Source: Planctomycetaceae bacterium
GTDB taxonomy: Bacteria; Planctomycetota; Planctomycetia; Pirellulales; Pirellulaceae
Assembly: GCA_024642205.1 (NCBI GenBank)
Contig: JAHEBQ010000025.1
Span: 1 to 64,000, forward strand
Length of the DNA: 64,000 nucleotides
Reading direction: 5' to 3'
The stretch's first letter is position 1, and every line of letters begins with the position of its first letter. The notes beneath the pieces are model-generated. The model saw only the letters and a program-made list of their open reading frames with translations. It was not told the origin of the DNA and did no database searches. Positions 43,789 to 53,127 of the stretch are shown in pieces. A program made the position numbers and the translations under genes.

Positions 43789-45561
43789 TCACTCGACCTC
43801 AATCAGGTCCTCAACGGTTCCGTTTTTGAAAAAACGATTAAACACGAATTCGCAATTAACATTTTCTCCCAGGTAGGTCCGAACTCCCGTCGAGGCCACA
43901 GCGCGGTAGAAAATCCATTGTTGCTGGTCCAATTGGACCCGGAAAGCACATCCTTCGTCCCGTCGTATCCTGCTCAAATTCTCGGCCACCGTCAGCTGCC
44001 TCCAGGTTCGCTTTTTCCTGCTTCTCTGGGGACTCAAATCAAAAAACAACGGCGCGTACAACCCGCGTCCCTGTGAGCTTTGGGTCAGGCACATGCTACC
44101 ATTTTGAAAATCCAATTTGTCGTCGGTGCGTCCAACCTTCCATTCTGGAAGCGCAAGCGGCAAGATTAACGACTGGATTTTTTTGGATTCAGTCAAGTAA
44201 ATTTCACGTGTTTCCGATTCATGCATTCCCTCAACCCCGCGAGCCAGGGGCCAGGACGCACGATAACTGATCAGGGCCACCGATTCCGGCACTACCATGT
44301 CAGCAATCATCAGGAATTCCTCGTCCCTGGAAAGCAGGTATTGCCGTGTCAGTTTAACTCCACTGCCAAGTTCCTGTTCCAGTTCGAGATAGTCAACATC
44401 GTCGCCGCTTTGGATACATGCGACTTCAAACGGCGCCTTGGCATCAAGTGCGACGCCGTTAATTGAGATTTCCGGCGTCGAATCCCCGCAAATCAAATTA
44501 GTATGTCGACAGACTTCCGTGCGAATTCTGTTCGCGGAAAAATCTACGGCAACCTTGGGCGATCCGGGCTCCCATCGGCTATACAACAATGCCGATTCAC
44601 TCCACTCCGAAATATTGCTTGTCTCAATTTCCATTGTGTCCGCCGTGGACGTCACCCTGCGGTTCCGGGTCTTCAGGCACTTCAACAATCGCTTGTCGTC
44701 GGTATCGTTCGACCATTCCAACAGGCATTTCAAAAACGAGTCCGTGGCCGGCGCTGAATCAGGTTGGGAAAACGCAAGTGTCCGGTCTGGTCGCAACATC
44801 CGCAACAACTGGCGAACCAGCCATTCCAATTGCGAAGCTGCCTCATGGCAGGGCTCAAGTTCAAGTTCCGAATTCAGGACGCTGCATCGAACCCAGCTGG
44901 CAACCAGCGGCCCGAACGCCGGCAGGTACTTTGCGTCGGGCCAGCCGTCGTGGTCCAGCTTTTCGGAAACCGAAATGGCCATTTCCCGGCATTTCCGGTC
45001 GGCCAGCTGCCGATAATCATCAATCTCGGGAATCTGAAATGCGATCGTCAACGGCACTTCGATTGCCAGCTGCTGGTAAACCGCTGGCGCTAAATCGGTG
45101 TTGGTTTCCGCGGTATTCGAGATTTCCATTAAACGAGCAACCAGCGATTTCCAATCCTCGATTTCACATTTTCCGGCAATCGCCCGCACAGCATGACACG
45201 CCGCCAGAACCGTGATCGCTTCGCCGGATGCGTCAGGCATTTCCGGCAATGAACGGATTGCTTCAAAAACCTCTTTGGCCACCCGCTTTGTTTTCTCGTG
45301 CCGCATTAACGATCGATGCCAGGCATTAATTTGATGCAACGTCTCCGAATCAACATCCCAATTCATCAGCCAGCCAAGTGGTGATTCACAACGCGAAGAC
45401 TCTTTCCGTGAACCCATTCGCTTGAGCAAGCGTAGTCGGCGATTCGATTGCGTCACATCGATTTCGCTGTTCAACCAGGCCGGGTCGAACTGCGCAGCGG
45501 CTTTTGAGTTTTTTTTTGACTCGGACAGGGAATTGTTCTTGATGTTGATCTTGGTAGCCAT
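43789..45561 (-). CDS. Conserved planctomycete protein of unknown function (590 aa)
   Basis: 590 residues from ATG 45561; the open frame runs further up to 45732 but that part is not protein-like. No signal peptide. Residues 60-330 look alpha-helical, an alpha/alpha-toroid-like arrangement (WHRSLMRHEKTKRVAKEVFEAI, LAACHAVRAIAGKCEIEDWKSL, YLPAFGPLVASWVRCSVLN). The second half is beta-rich and ends with CAFRVQLDQQQWIFYRAVASTG and VNCEFVFNRFF...TVEDLIEVE. Comparable planctomycete proteins end the same way. The layout recalls heparinase II/III-like proteins, but I see no lyase catalytic residues and do not assign that. Divergent from the YdjY-like gene. Confidence 0.7.
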   Translation of the reverse strand: MATKINIKNNSLSESKKNSKAAAQFDPAWLNSEIDVTQSNRRLRLLKRMGSRKESSRCESPLGWLMNWDVDSETLHQINAWHRSLMRHEKTKRVAKEVFEAIRSLPEMPDASGEAITVLAACHAVRAIAGKCEIEDWKSLVARLMEISNTAETNTDLAPAVYQQLAIEVPLTIAFQIPEIDDYRQLADRKCREMAISVSEKLDHDGWPDAKYLPAFGPLVASWVRCSVLNSELELEPCHEAASQLEWLVRQLLRMLRPDRTLAFSQPDSAPATDSFLKCLLEWSNDTDDKRLLKCLKTRNRRVTSTADTMEIETSNISEWSESALLYSRWEPGSPKVAVDFSANRIRTEVCRHTNLICGDSTPEISINGVALDAKAPFEVACIQSGDDVDYLELEQELGSGVKLTRQYLLSRDEEFLMIADMVVPESVALISYRASWPLARGVEGMHESETREIYLTESKKIQSLILPLALPEWKVGRTDDKLDFQNGSMCLTQSSQGRGLYAPLFFDLSPQRSRKKRTWRQLTVAENLSRIRRDEGCAFRVQLDQQQWIFYRAVASTGVRTYLGENVNCEFVFNRFFKNGTVEDLIEVE

Positions 45562-45770
45562 ATTTCTTGTCTGTTTTCGGTCGACCGGCGCCGCCCAAAG
45601 TCTGGATTTCGCGGGTTTGAGCCGGGTTGAACATCTTATCACTCCCGCGACGCGAGGATAGAACCCCGGCAGAAAGTCAGTGAATTCAAGTTGCCTCACG
45701 TCGAACGGCTGCTTATCTTTACGTGACCCCACAGATGCCCCGGAAGCCGGCAGAAAAACGGAAACTCAGA

Positions 45771-46814
45771 ATGCGAAAAACCAAAACGCTACAATTCCTG
45801 ATTGCCGTCATTGCAATTATCGGCTACGCCGCCAGCCCAGGCTGTGACCGGTCAGAAAATCCCGAATCTGCGTTGCCGGCTCCAGGCAACGGAGATCCCG
45901 ATGTCACTCCGGTGTCGAAAGAAAAGCAAAAGGCGTCTGACCGCGAAGCCAAGGATGCCGGGCAACTGCTCAGCCAAGTCGTCAAGGAGCAGATTGCTGA
46001 CGACGAATCGCAGGACCAGGAGAACTCCATCCAGACCCACCTTGCCGGAAACGCCGAGTCGGTGCCGGACTCCGACAGCGTTCCCGAAAAACAGACGATC
46101 GACATTCCGACCTCGTGGAAACGCCTGGGCAAAAAGGAAGAAATCTGGATCGATACCACAGCCAAAGAGGTCATCATAGCTGGGCGAGTCTGTCTGAATC
46201 AGGGTCCTCTTGAAATGTTCATTTGCCCGGAACACACCAAGGAACATGAGTCCATTATCGCAGCCAACGCGACCGCATTACAGGTGCACCTTGCGTTGAC
46301 CGCCCTCGGAGCCGATCCCGGGAAACCAACCTCCTGGGACCCGGAATATCGAGCAGCCTACGGACCGTCGATCAAAGTCACCCTGATGTGGCAGGACAAG
46401 GAAACCCAAAAAACCAAAACGGCTCCCGCAAATCAATGGATCCGCGACCTGAAAACCAGGAAAGCCATGGAACATCTCTGGGTTTTCGGAGGCAGTCAAT
46501 TTTGGGAAGATCCGGAAACCAAGGAACAGATTTATTACGGCGACTCTGGTGAACTGATCTGCCTTTCCAATTTTTCAACGGCTACGATTGATTTGAACGT
46601 CGAAAGCAGTCAATCCAACGAGGGCTTGTTGTTTGAAGCCTTTACCGAGAACATTCCAGCGATTGGGACCAAGGTATATGCGATCATCAAGCCGGGAAAA
46701 CGGATTGAACCCGCGTCGAAACCAAACAAAAAAGCCGAAAACGAGGCGACCGGCGGAAACGACATCATCCCCGGCACAACCGAAGCATCCGACTCGAAAG
46801 CGGTCGACAAGTAA
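45771..46814 (+). CDS. YdjY-like lipoprotein
   Basis: 347 residues from ATG 45771 (an ATG at 45735 is possible). A signal segment LQFLIAVIAIIGYAASPGC ends at Cys25, so probably a lipoprotein. A Glu/Asp/Gln-rich linker spans residues 30-115. From about 118 the conserved domain runs: WKRLGKKEEIWIDTTAKEVIIAGRVCLNQGPLEMFICPEHTKEHESI, HLALTALGADPGKP, HLWVFGGSQFWEDPETKEQIYYGDSGELICLSNF and LLFEAFTENIPAIGTKV, the YdjY domain pattern. In E. coli ydjY sits in a putative electron-transfer cluster, but the biochemistry is unknown. Ends in a charged tail. Divergent from the 590-aa gene. Confidence 0.85.
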   Translation: MRKTKTLQFLIAVIAIIGYAASPGCDRSENPESALPAPGNGDPDVTPVSKEKQKASDREAKDAGQLLSQVVKEQIADDESQDQENSIQTHLAGNAESVPDSDSVPEKQTIDIPTSWKRLGKKEEIWIDTTAKEVIIAGRVCLNQGPLEMFICPEHTKEHESIIAANATALQVHLALTALGADPGKPTSWDPEYRAAYGPSIKVTLMWQDKETQKTKTAPANQWIRDLKTRKAMEHLWVFGGSQFWEDPETKEQIYYGDSGELICLSNFSTATIDLNVESSQSNEGLLFEAFTENIPAIGTKVYAIIKPGKRIEPASKPNKKAENEATGGNDIIPGTTEASDSKAVDK

Positions 46815-46855
46815 AACGTGAACCTTGCCTGGCCTCGAATCTCCGTTGGTTATCA

Positions 46856-46871
46856 GGGAGGTATTACTCCC
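46856..46871. terminator. Weak stem-loop after the YdjY-like gene
   Basis: GGGAG, 6-nt loop, CTCCC, 42 bp after the stop. No U-tract. Low support. Confidence 0.25.
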
Positions 46872-47034
46872 TCGCGATCGGGAATTCGGATTCCTCAAGG
46901 CACGAAAACCTGTAGCGAAATTCCTCTTTGCCAATTGACTTCGACTTAGTCAGTTCCCACCGATCGCGTATACTTAAGCAGCCGAATCACCCATTCCCGG
47001 AATTCAATTTCAACAACGGAGATCAACTCCCACC

Positions 47035-48603
47035 GTGCAAGACCGCAAACGCGCCCAACAAGTCGACCAGGAAATTGCCATCGTCGTTCGTGTCGTGCTT
47101 CCCGATGATCCTGTTGAATTTGATCCGCTCGATGAGATTCAAGGCCTTGCTGAAACTGCCGGCGCCGTCGTCCTGTCCGGCGTTGTTCAACGACGCGACA
47201 AACCAGACACCGCGACGTATCTCGGCAAAGGAAAAGTCGATGAATTGTTACAGCTGGTTGAGTTCCACGCGGCCGACGTCGTTATTTTTGACAACGATCT
47301 TTCTCCGGCTCAGAACCGTAACCTGGAAACAGCTCTCAACGTCAAAGTGCTGGATCGCTCGGAATTGATTCTGGATATTTTTGCAACTCATGCTCAGACT
47401 TACGAGTCGCGACTGGCAGTTGAATTGGCCCAGCTTGAATACGCGCTGCCACGTTTGAAACGGATGTGGACCCACCTTTCTCGATTGAAAATGGGTGTCG
47501 GCATGCGAGGTCCTGGTGAAAAGCAACTCGAGACCGATCGCCGTTTGGTCGAGAAACGAATTCACGACCTCAAGGCTGAGCTGGGAAAAGTTGAAAAGCG
47601 AAAGGAGCGTCAGGTTGCTTCGCGCCGTGGAACCATGACCGTTTCCCTGGTTGGCTATACCAATGCCGGCAAGAGCACTTTGATGAATTCGCTTACGGAC
47701 GCGAATGTCCTGGCGGAGGATAAACTCTTCGCGACGTTGGACACTCGCACGCGCCGCTGGTCGCTGCCGAACTGGGGTCCGGTTCTGCTCAGCGACACGG
47801 TCGGATTCATCCGGGACCTGCCCCACAGCCTGATCGCAAGTTTCAAAGCGACGCTCGAAGAAGCGCGACAGGCAGACTTGTTGTTGCACATCGCCGATGC
47901 GAGCAATCCGAAAGTCGGCGATCAGATCAGCGCAGTCTACGAAGTCCTGCAGGAACTGGGAATCGAGGAAAAAGACACGCTGCTCGTCTTGAACAAAGTT
48001 GACCAGGTCAACAACGTGGCGAATTTGGACGCGATGATCAATCGATATCCCAACGCAGTCCCCGTTAGTGCCAAAACGAAACTCGGTTTTGAAAAACTGC
48101 AACTGGTTGTCAGTGACGCGCTAAGCCGGTCCTTTCAGGATGTCGACATCGAGATGCATGTCGGTAACGGAAAACTGTTGGCTTTCATCGCCGCTAAAGG
48201 TGAAATCCTGTCAACCCAGTACACCGACGACATCGTGAAAGTCCACTGCCGCATTCCGCAAAAGTACCTTGGCCAAATTGATCCGACGGACACCATTATC
48301 ACGCCGCATCTCGGTGCCGGCTGGTTTTCAGCAAAATCCGCCAACGCTGAAACAGATCAACCCGGGGAGAACTCCAGCACGTCGCCATCGACCGACGGCA
48401 ACTCACCGGAAACAGCAACCCGAGGAACCGATTCCGAATTGACGACCATTGATCAAGCCGGTAGCCTTGACCGCAGCGAAAACGGCGATATCGTCGCAGT
48501 CCATCTCTCACAGGACGCAGAAGCTGGAATCGTGACGCCGATGCCACCTCCCAAAACATCCGCTCCGATAAATTCCAAGCTACCGCTCGATGATGCAGGC
48601 TAG
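47035..48603 (+). CDS. hflX: GTPase HflX
   Basis: 522 residues from a GTG at 47035. HflX binds the 50S subunit and rescues stalled or hibernating ribosomes. The HflX N-domain includes TATYLGKGKVDELLQLV and the conserved VGMRGPGEKQLETDRRL (about residues 156-172). The G domain has P-loop GYTNAGKST (about 206-214), TRTRRW as switch I, DTVGFIRDLPH (G3) and NKVD (G4). The last ~90 residues (from about 430) form a Ser/Thr/Glu/Gln-rich tail with no fold visible, which is absent from E. coli HflX (426 aa). Single gene by spacing. Confidence 0.96.
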   Translation: MQDRKRAQQVDQEIAIVVRVVLPDDPVEFDPLDEIQGLAETAGAVVLSGVVQRRDKPDTATYLGKGKVDELLQLVEFHAADVVIFDNDLSPAQNRNLETALNVKVLDRSELILDIFATHAQTYESRLAVELAQLEYALPRLKRMWTHLSRLKMGVGMRGPGEKQLETDRRLVEKRIHDLKAELGKVEKRKERQVASRRGTMTVSLVGYTNAGKSTLMNSLTDANVLAEDKLFATLDTRTRRWSLPNWGPVLLSDTVGFIRDLPHSLIASFKATLEEARQADLLLHIADASNPKVGDQISAVYEVLQELGIEEKDTLLVLNKVDQVNNVANLDAMINRYPNAVPVSAKTKLGFEKLQLVVSDALSRSFQDVDIEMHVGNGKLLAFIAAKGEILSTQYTDDIVKVHCRIPQKYLGQIDPTDTIITPHLGAGWFSAKSANAETDQPGENSSTSPSTDGNSPETATRGTDSELTTIDQAGSLDRSENGDIVAVHLSQDAEAGIVTPMPPPKTSAPINSKLPLDDAG

Positions 48604-48724
48604 TCGCGTCGGCAACCAAGCATGTACGGCGGTCAGCTTTGCGTGGGACCGAGTTTCAGCCTGACTAACGCAAACGCCACAACATGGGAGTTAAAACCCG
48701 GTCAAACTCCAACCTGGAATCATC

Positions 48725-49513
48725 ATGGCAAAACGTGAACTCAACCGGAAACGCGCGATCGTTACCGGCGCTTCCAGCGGGATCGGATGGCACCTGGCCA
48801 AACAACTGGCAGCCTTGGGAGTTGAAATTGTCGCCTGTGCCAGACGGGAAGACCGGCTCGAGCAATTGGCGGTCGAAATCCAGTCCGTCGGAGGCAAATG
48901 CATCATCGTTGCCGGTGATATTACCTCGAAGGCCACGCGCAAGGAGTTGATTGAAACTTGCGCCAGCCAACTGGGAGGGCTCGATCTCCTGATCAACAAC
49001 GCTGGCGTGGGCGCCATGGGGAGGTTTGACGAAGCCGACGCGGACCGTTTACGCCAGGTGTTTGAAGTGAATTTTTTTGCGATCGCCGACATGATTCGAG
49101 AATCACTGTCCATGCTGAAACAGGGGAACCACCCGATGATCGTCAACATGAGCAGTGTTCTCGGGCATCGCGCCGCGCCTCTCAAAAGCGAATACTGCGC
49201 AAGCAAGTTTGCCCTGCACGGGTTCAGTGATTCGATTCGGGCGGAATTGGCTGGTAATGGCGTTGACCTGTTGTTGGTCAGCCCGAGTACGACCGATAGC
49301 GAGTTTTTTGATCATGCCCTTGAGGACAACACGCACAGGAACTGGAAACGTCGAGGAGCGATGCCTCCAGAAGTCGTGGCGGCGAAGACAATTCGCGCAA
49401 TCCGGAAAGGCAAACACGAAATCATTTTGACTCACGGCGGACGGTTCATCGTCTGGCTTGATCGTCTGATCCCCGGAATCGCCAACCGGATTATGGCCCG
49501 GTTCGGGCAATAA
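48725..49513 (+). CDS. Short-chain dehydrogenase/reductase
   Basis: 262 residues. Classical SDR: cofactor loop TGASSGIG (14-21), CARRED after strand 2, GDIT, NNAG (91-94), catalytic Ser143/144 in NMSSV, Tyr157 and Lys161 in YCASK. Arg at the end of strand 2 (ACARRED) suggests NADP(H). The C-terminal part (VSPSTTDSEFF) resembles DltE/SadH-type SDRs that act on lipids or long-chain carbonyls. It ends in a hydrophobic segment RFIVWLDRLIPGIANRIM, which may associate with the membrane. Substrate unknown. 121 bp after hflX and 164 bp before lysS, all on one strand. Confidence 0.92.
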   Translation: MAKRELNRKRAIVTGASSGIGWHLAKQLAALGVEIVACARREDRLEQLAVEIQSVGGKCIIVAGDITSKATRKELIETCASQLGGLDLLINNAGVGAMGRFDEADADRLRQVFEVNFFAIADMIRESLSMLKQGNHPMIVNMSSVLGHRAAPLKSEYCASKFALHGFSDSIRAELAGNGVDLLLVSPSTTDSEFFDHALEDNTHRNWKRRGAMPPEVVAAKTIRAIRKGKHEIILTHGGRFIVWLDRLIPGIANRIMARFGQ

Positions 49514-49677
49514 CCTGGTCGGACGGCAATTCAATGTCGAGCACAGCCGCCGCCTCGCCAAACAAGGCTGGGAATTCTCATGCCGGATCGATTCGGAAAG
49601 GCCATCTACGACAAATCAACTCGTACCTCTAGAATACGACCACCTGCAAATACCTTCCCTTCAACCGAAGAAAGCCA

Positions 49678-51243
49678 ATGAACGACGGTGGACTAGCCCC
49701 AGAGGAATCCCGGCGGACCAACTTGAACCGAATCATCGAACTTGGCATCGATCCTTGGGGCCACCGGTTTGACGATCGGAACATGATTGGCGACATTCAG
49801 AAACGCGTTGGAGAAATCAAGTTCGTTTCTGAATCCGGTGTCGAGATTGCATTGCCCAAGGATGCGGAACTTGGCGATAAGAGTTTTCGCGATTGGTGCA
49901 AAGAGCAGGGCAAAGGAACCATGACGGGGCCGAAGGTGCGTGCCGCGGGGCGAATATTGCTCCACCGCGACAAGGGGAAACTGCATTTTATCGACATCGA
50001 GGACTGGACCGGGAGGATTCAATTGTTCGTGGGACAAAACCAGGTCGGCGAAGAAAACTGGAAGTTGATCCAGTGTCTCGACCTGGGGGACCTGGTCGGT
50101 GTCGACGGAACGCTTCGCCGAACCCAAACGGGTGAGCTTTCGATTTTTGCTGACAAGGTGTACTTGTTGTGCAAAACACTCGATCAACCCCCGGCCAAAC
50201 ATGTCGGTTTGGTCGATGCGGAATTGCGGCAGCGCCGTCGATATGTTGATCTTGCGTATAACCCGGGAGTACGTGACCGGTTTCTCGATCGGTCGAAAAT
50301 CGTGGCCTCCGTTCGCCAGACGCTGACCGAACAGTCGTTCGTCGAAATAGAAGGCCCCACCCTGCATACCGTCGCTGGCGGAGCTGCCGCACGTCCATTT
50401 GAGACGCACCACAACGCGCTGGACATGTCGTTGAACATGCGGATCGCCCTGGAATTGCATCTCAAACGGCTGATGGTCGGCGGCATGGAACGCGTCTTCG
50501 AACTTGGTCGTGTTTATCGAAATGAAGGCATCAGCCCCAAACATAATCCCGAGTTCACAATGCTGGAGGTCTATCAAGCCTACGGTGACTACAAGTCGAT
50601 GATGGACTTGACCGAAGCGGTGATAGCAAACTCCTTGAAAGCAATCGGTGCTGGCGCGATTGTGCCCTATGGGGAAGCCCAAATTGACTTTTCTACGCCG
50701 TTTTCCAGAAAGCCCTACGACGAACTATTTGCCGAGTATACCGGAGTTGACCCACAGGACCCCGCTGCTGTAAAAGCCTATGCTCAATCGCTTGGAATTC
50801 CAGTCGAGGGCAAGCATTCCGACGTTATCAAGAGCGAAGTGTTCGAGGCGAAGGTAGAAGATGCGTTAATGGGTCCTGTTTTTGTAACGGATTATCCGGC
50901 CAGCATTTGCCCGTTGACGAAGCGAAAACGAGACAACCCGGCGATTGCGGAACGGTTTGAGTTATTTGTCAACGGAATGGAATTGGCAAACGCGTATACG
51001 GAGCTTAACGACCCGGATTTGCAGGAAGCGTTGTTTGAGAATCAGTTAGAGGGGATGGCAGACGAAGATTCGATGGCCAAAATGGATCACGACTTTGTCC
51101 GAGCGTTGCGAAACGGCATGCCTCCAGCAGGTGGACTTGGAATAGGAATTGATCGAATGGTAATGTTGCTGACCAACTCGCCGTCGATTCGCGATATCAT
51201 TCTGTTTCCATTGCTTCGAGCGGAGAGTCAAACGATCGATTGA
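49678..51243 (+). CDS. lysS: Lysyl-tRNA synthetase, class II
   Basis: 521 residues, close to the E. coli size (505). It attaches lysine to tRNA-Lys. Visible: the N-terminal OB-fold anticodon-binding part (VRAAGRILLHRDKGKLHFIDIEDWTGRIQLFVG), class II motif 1 region (EQSFVEIEGPTLHTVAGGAAARPFETHHNAL), motif 2 (FELGRVYRNEGISPKHNPEFTMLEVYQAYGDY) and motif 3 (GLGIGIDRMVMLLTNSPSIRDIILFP). All core active-site residues of the family appear intact. No frameshift. Confidence 0.97.
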   Translation: MNDGGLAPEESRRTNLNRIIELGIDPWGHRFDDRNMIGDIQKRVGEIKFVSESGVEIALPKDAELGDKSFRDWCKEQGKGTMTGPKVRAAGRILLHRDKGKLHFIDIEDWTGRIQLFVGQNQVGEENWKLIQCLDLGDLVGVDGTLRRTQTGELSIFADKVYLLCKTLDQPPAKHVGLVDAELRQRRRYVDLAYNPGVRDRFLDRSKIVASVRQTLTEQSFVEIEGPTLHTVAGGAAARPFETHHNALDMSLNMRIALELHLKRLMVGGMERVFELGRVYRNEGISPKHNPEFTMLEVYQAYGDYKSMMDLTEAVIANSLKAIGAGAIVPYGEAQIDFSTPFSRKPYDELFAEYTGVDPQDPAAVKAYAQSLGIPVEGKHSDVIKSEVFEAKVEDALMGPVFVTDYPASICPLTKRKRDNPAIAERFELFVNGMELANAYTELNDPDLQEALFENQLEGMADEDSMAKMDHDFVRALRNGMPPAGGLGIGIDRMVMLLTNSPSIRDIILFPLLRAESQTID

Positions 51244-51360
51244 GGATGCTTGGTCGTAAGTTGCAGGCACTAGCTTGGGTTCGTAGTGCGAGCCATGACG
51301 GGAAATCCGACATCCCCAAGGGTCGGACACAAACAAGAAACCAGGCCAAAGGATTGGCGA

Positions 51361-53127
51361 ATGTACAAACTGCTACTGTCATGGCGTTATTTGAAAACGC
51401 GATTCATCGCGCTGGCATCGATTGTCAGTGTGACGCTGGGAGTTGCCACGTTGATCGTGGTCAATAGCGTCATGGCCGGATTCGTCGACCAGATGAAAAA
51501 TCGACTGCACGGAATTCTATCGGACGTCGAAATTTCAACGCAGATGTTCAGCGAGATCCCCCATCCTGAGCGTCATGTCGAAATCATCAAGGACCTGCTG
51601 GGCGACGAACTGGAGAATGCCACTTGTGTCGTCCGCACGCCAGCCTTGCTCTCTTTTGATGTTCGCGGCCGTCAATGGACGCAGCAAGTCATGTTACTTG
51701 GAATTGACGACGCTACATTTGGCAAAGTCACCGATTTCGAGCCTTATCTTACCAATGAAATTAAACAAACCAGATTTTCTTTTGACCTGGAGGAATCGGG
51801 CTACAGCCAGAAGAAATTCAAAGGGGATGCCGGTTGGGCGTATCGCCGCTCGCGAATTGAAATTCAACGTCGAATTGAACAAAACAATCGGGAATACAAA
51901 CAACTCTACGACAATGCTGCCGCGGCCTATCTGGATTCTGCGCCGTCGTTGGTCGACGCTGAAACCAATGACCAAGCAACACCCAAACAGGTAGCCGGCA
52001 TTCAGTTTGCGCCGTTGCCCGATCAACTTCCGGATATTGAAAGTGAATTTGCCGCGGATGATTCTGCTGGCGAATGGCAGAACGATTCGGGGGACAAAAT
52101 TACCGAGGGATACAACCCATCCGATTCACTGGTAAAACACCATCAACAACAAACCGAAGAAGGCGTTATTCATCGATTTTCACCCTTCGACCCGCACGCC
52201 CAATACCGGCCTGAAATCAGCAAGGAAGAACTGTTTGATCCAATGCGAGACCAACGCACGGGAATTATCCTGGGGCTGGCGATATCGGAACGAAAAGCGG
52301 AAACGCCAACTGGGGAAATCCAGGATGTTTATCTGATTCGACCTGGTGACGATGCCAATATCATGTTGACAACGATTGGTGACAGCCCGACACCTGTGAT
52401 CGAAAATTGCACAGTTGTCGATTTTTACTCGTCGAACATGCACGAATACGATTCGAGCTTTGCCTTTCTACCTCTTGCGTCGCTGCAAAAACTTCGTGGT
52501 ATGGTCGACCCACTGACCGGCGACGGATCCGTTTCAACCATTCAGATCAAACTCAAACCGGGCGCTGATCTCGATGCCGTTCGTGATAAGCTGATCGCCC
52601 AGTTTCCACCGACTTATTTTCCGGAATATGACATCCGTACGTGGCAAGACACCCAACGACCGCTGCTCAGCGCCGTCAAGATGGAACTTACGATACTCAA
52701 TATTCTGTTGTTCCTGATCATCGCGGTCGCTGGCTTTGGTATCCTGGCGACGTTTTACATGATTGTCGTGGAAAAAACCAAAGACATTGGAATCCTCAAA
52801 GCGCTTGGGGCTCCGAGCCGGGGCGTCATGTCGATATTTCTGGGCTATGGAATGTCGCTCGGGACGGTGGGAACCGGAACCGGAATCCTGATCGGGTTAT
52901 TATTTGTCAGACACATCAATGAGATCGCTGACGGAGTCGCCTGGCTGACCGGCCAGGAAGTCTTCGACGCGACCATTTATTACTTCTCGGAAATCCCCAC
53001 TTCGATCAATCCGGGCACGATTTTCTGGGTTGGAATTGGCGCTATTGCGATTGCTGTTCTTGCAAGTGTCTTGCCGGCACTTCGCGCTGCTCGTTTACAC
53101 CCAGTCGAGGCACTTCGCTATGAGTGA
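51361..53127 (+). CDS. ABC transporter permease, LolC/LolE or MacB type
   Basis: 588 residues from ATG 51361, 7 nt after AAAGGA; the upstream start at 51286 adds a polar stretch unlike the family. A first membrane helix (FIALASIVSVTLGVATLIVV) near residue 20-40, a large periplasmic domain of some 380 residues containing a charged insertion (about 150-260), and three C-terminal helices (ILLFLIIAVAGFGILATFYMIVV, GTVGTGTGILIGLLFV, and IFWVGIGAIAIAVLASVLPALRAARLHPVEALRYE). The ending P-A-x-x-A-x-x-x-x-P-x-E-A-L-R-x-E is the FtsX-family hallmark. LolC/E release lipoproteins to the carrier; MacB-like proteins export other substrates. The large insertion argues against a strict assignment. Confidence 0.92.
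   Translation: MYKLLLSWRYLKTRFIALASIVSVTLGVATLIVVNSVMAGFVDQMKNRLHGILSDVEISTQMFSEIPHPERHVEIIKDLLGDELENATCVVRTPALLSFDVRGRQWTQQVMLLGIDDATFGKVTDFEPYLTNEIKQTRFSFDLEESGYSQKKFKGDAGWAYRRSRIEIQRRIEQNNREYKQLYDNAAAAYLDSAPSLVDAETNDQATPKQVAGIQFAPLPDQLPDIESEFAADDSAGEWQNDSGDKITEGYNPSDSLVKHHQQQTEEGVIHRFSPFDPHAQYRPEISKEELFDPMRDQRTGIILGLAISERKAETPTGEIQDVYLIRPGDDANIMLTTIGDSPTPVIENCTVVDFYSSNMHEYDSSFAFLPLASLQKLRGMVDPLTGDGSVSTIQIKLKPGADLDAVRDKLIAQFPPTYFPEYDIRTWQDTQRPLLSAVKMELTILNILLFLIIAVAGFGILATFYMIVVEKTKDIGILKALGAPSRGVMSIFLGYGMSLGTVGTGTGILIGLLFVRHINEIADGVAWLTGQEVFDATIYYFSEIPTSINPGTIFWVGIGAIAIAVLASVLPALRAARLHPVEALRYE

Noticed and set aside
43541-43876. 111-codon plus-strand frame
   Set aside because: Overlaps the end of the 590-aa gene antisense and has no supporting signal.
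43789-45561. Assignment of the 590-aa protein as heparinase II/III
   Set aside because: Only the overall helical-then-beta layout is similar; no catalytic residues or signal peptide seen.
45562-45732. N-terminal extension of the 590-aa protein
   Set aside because: The added residues are not conserved-looking and overlap the start of the divergent YdjY-like gene; ATG 45561 starts cleanly.
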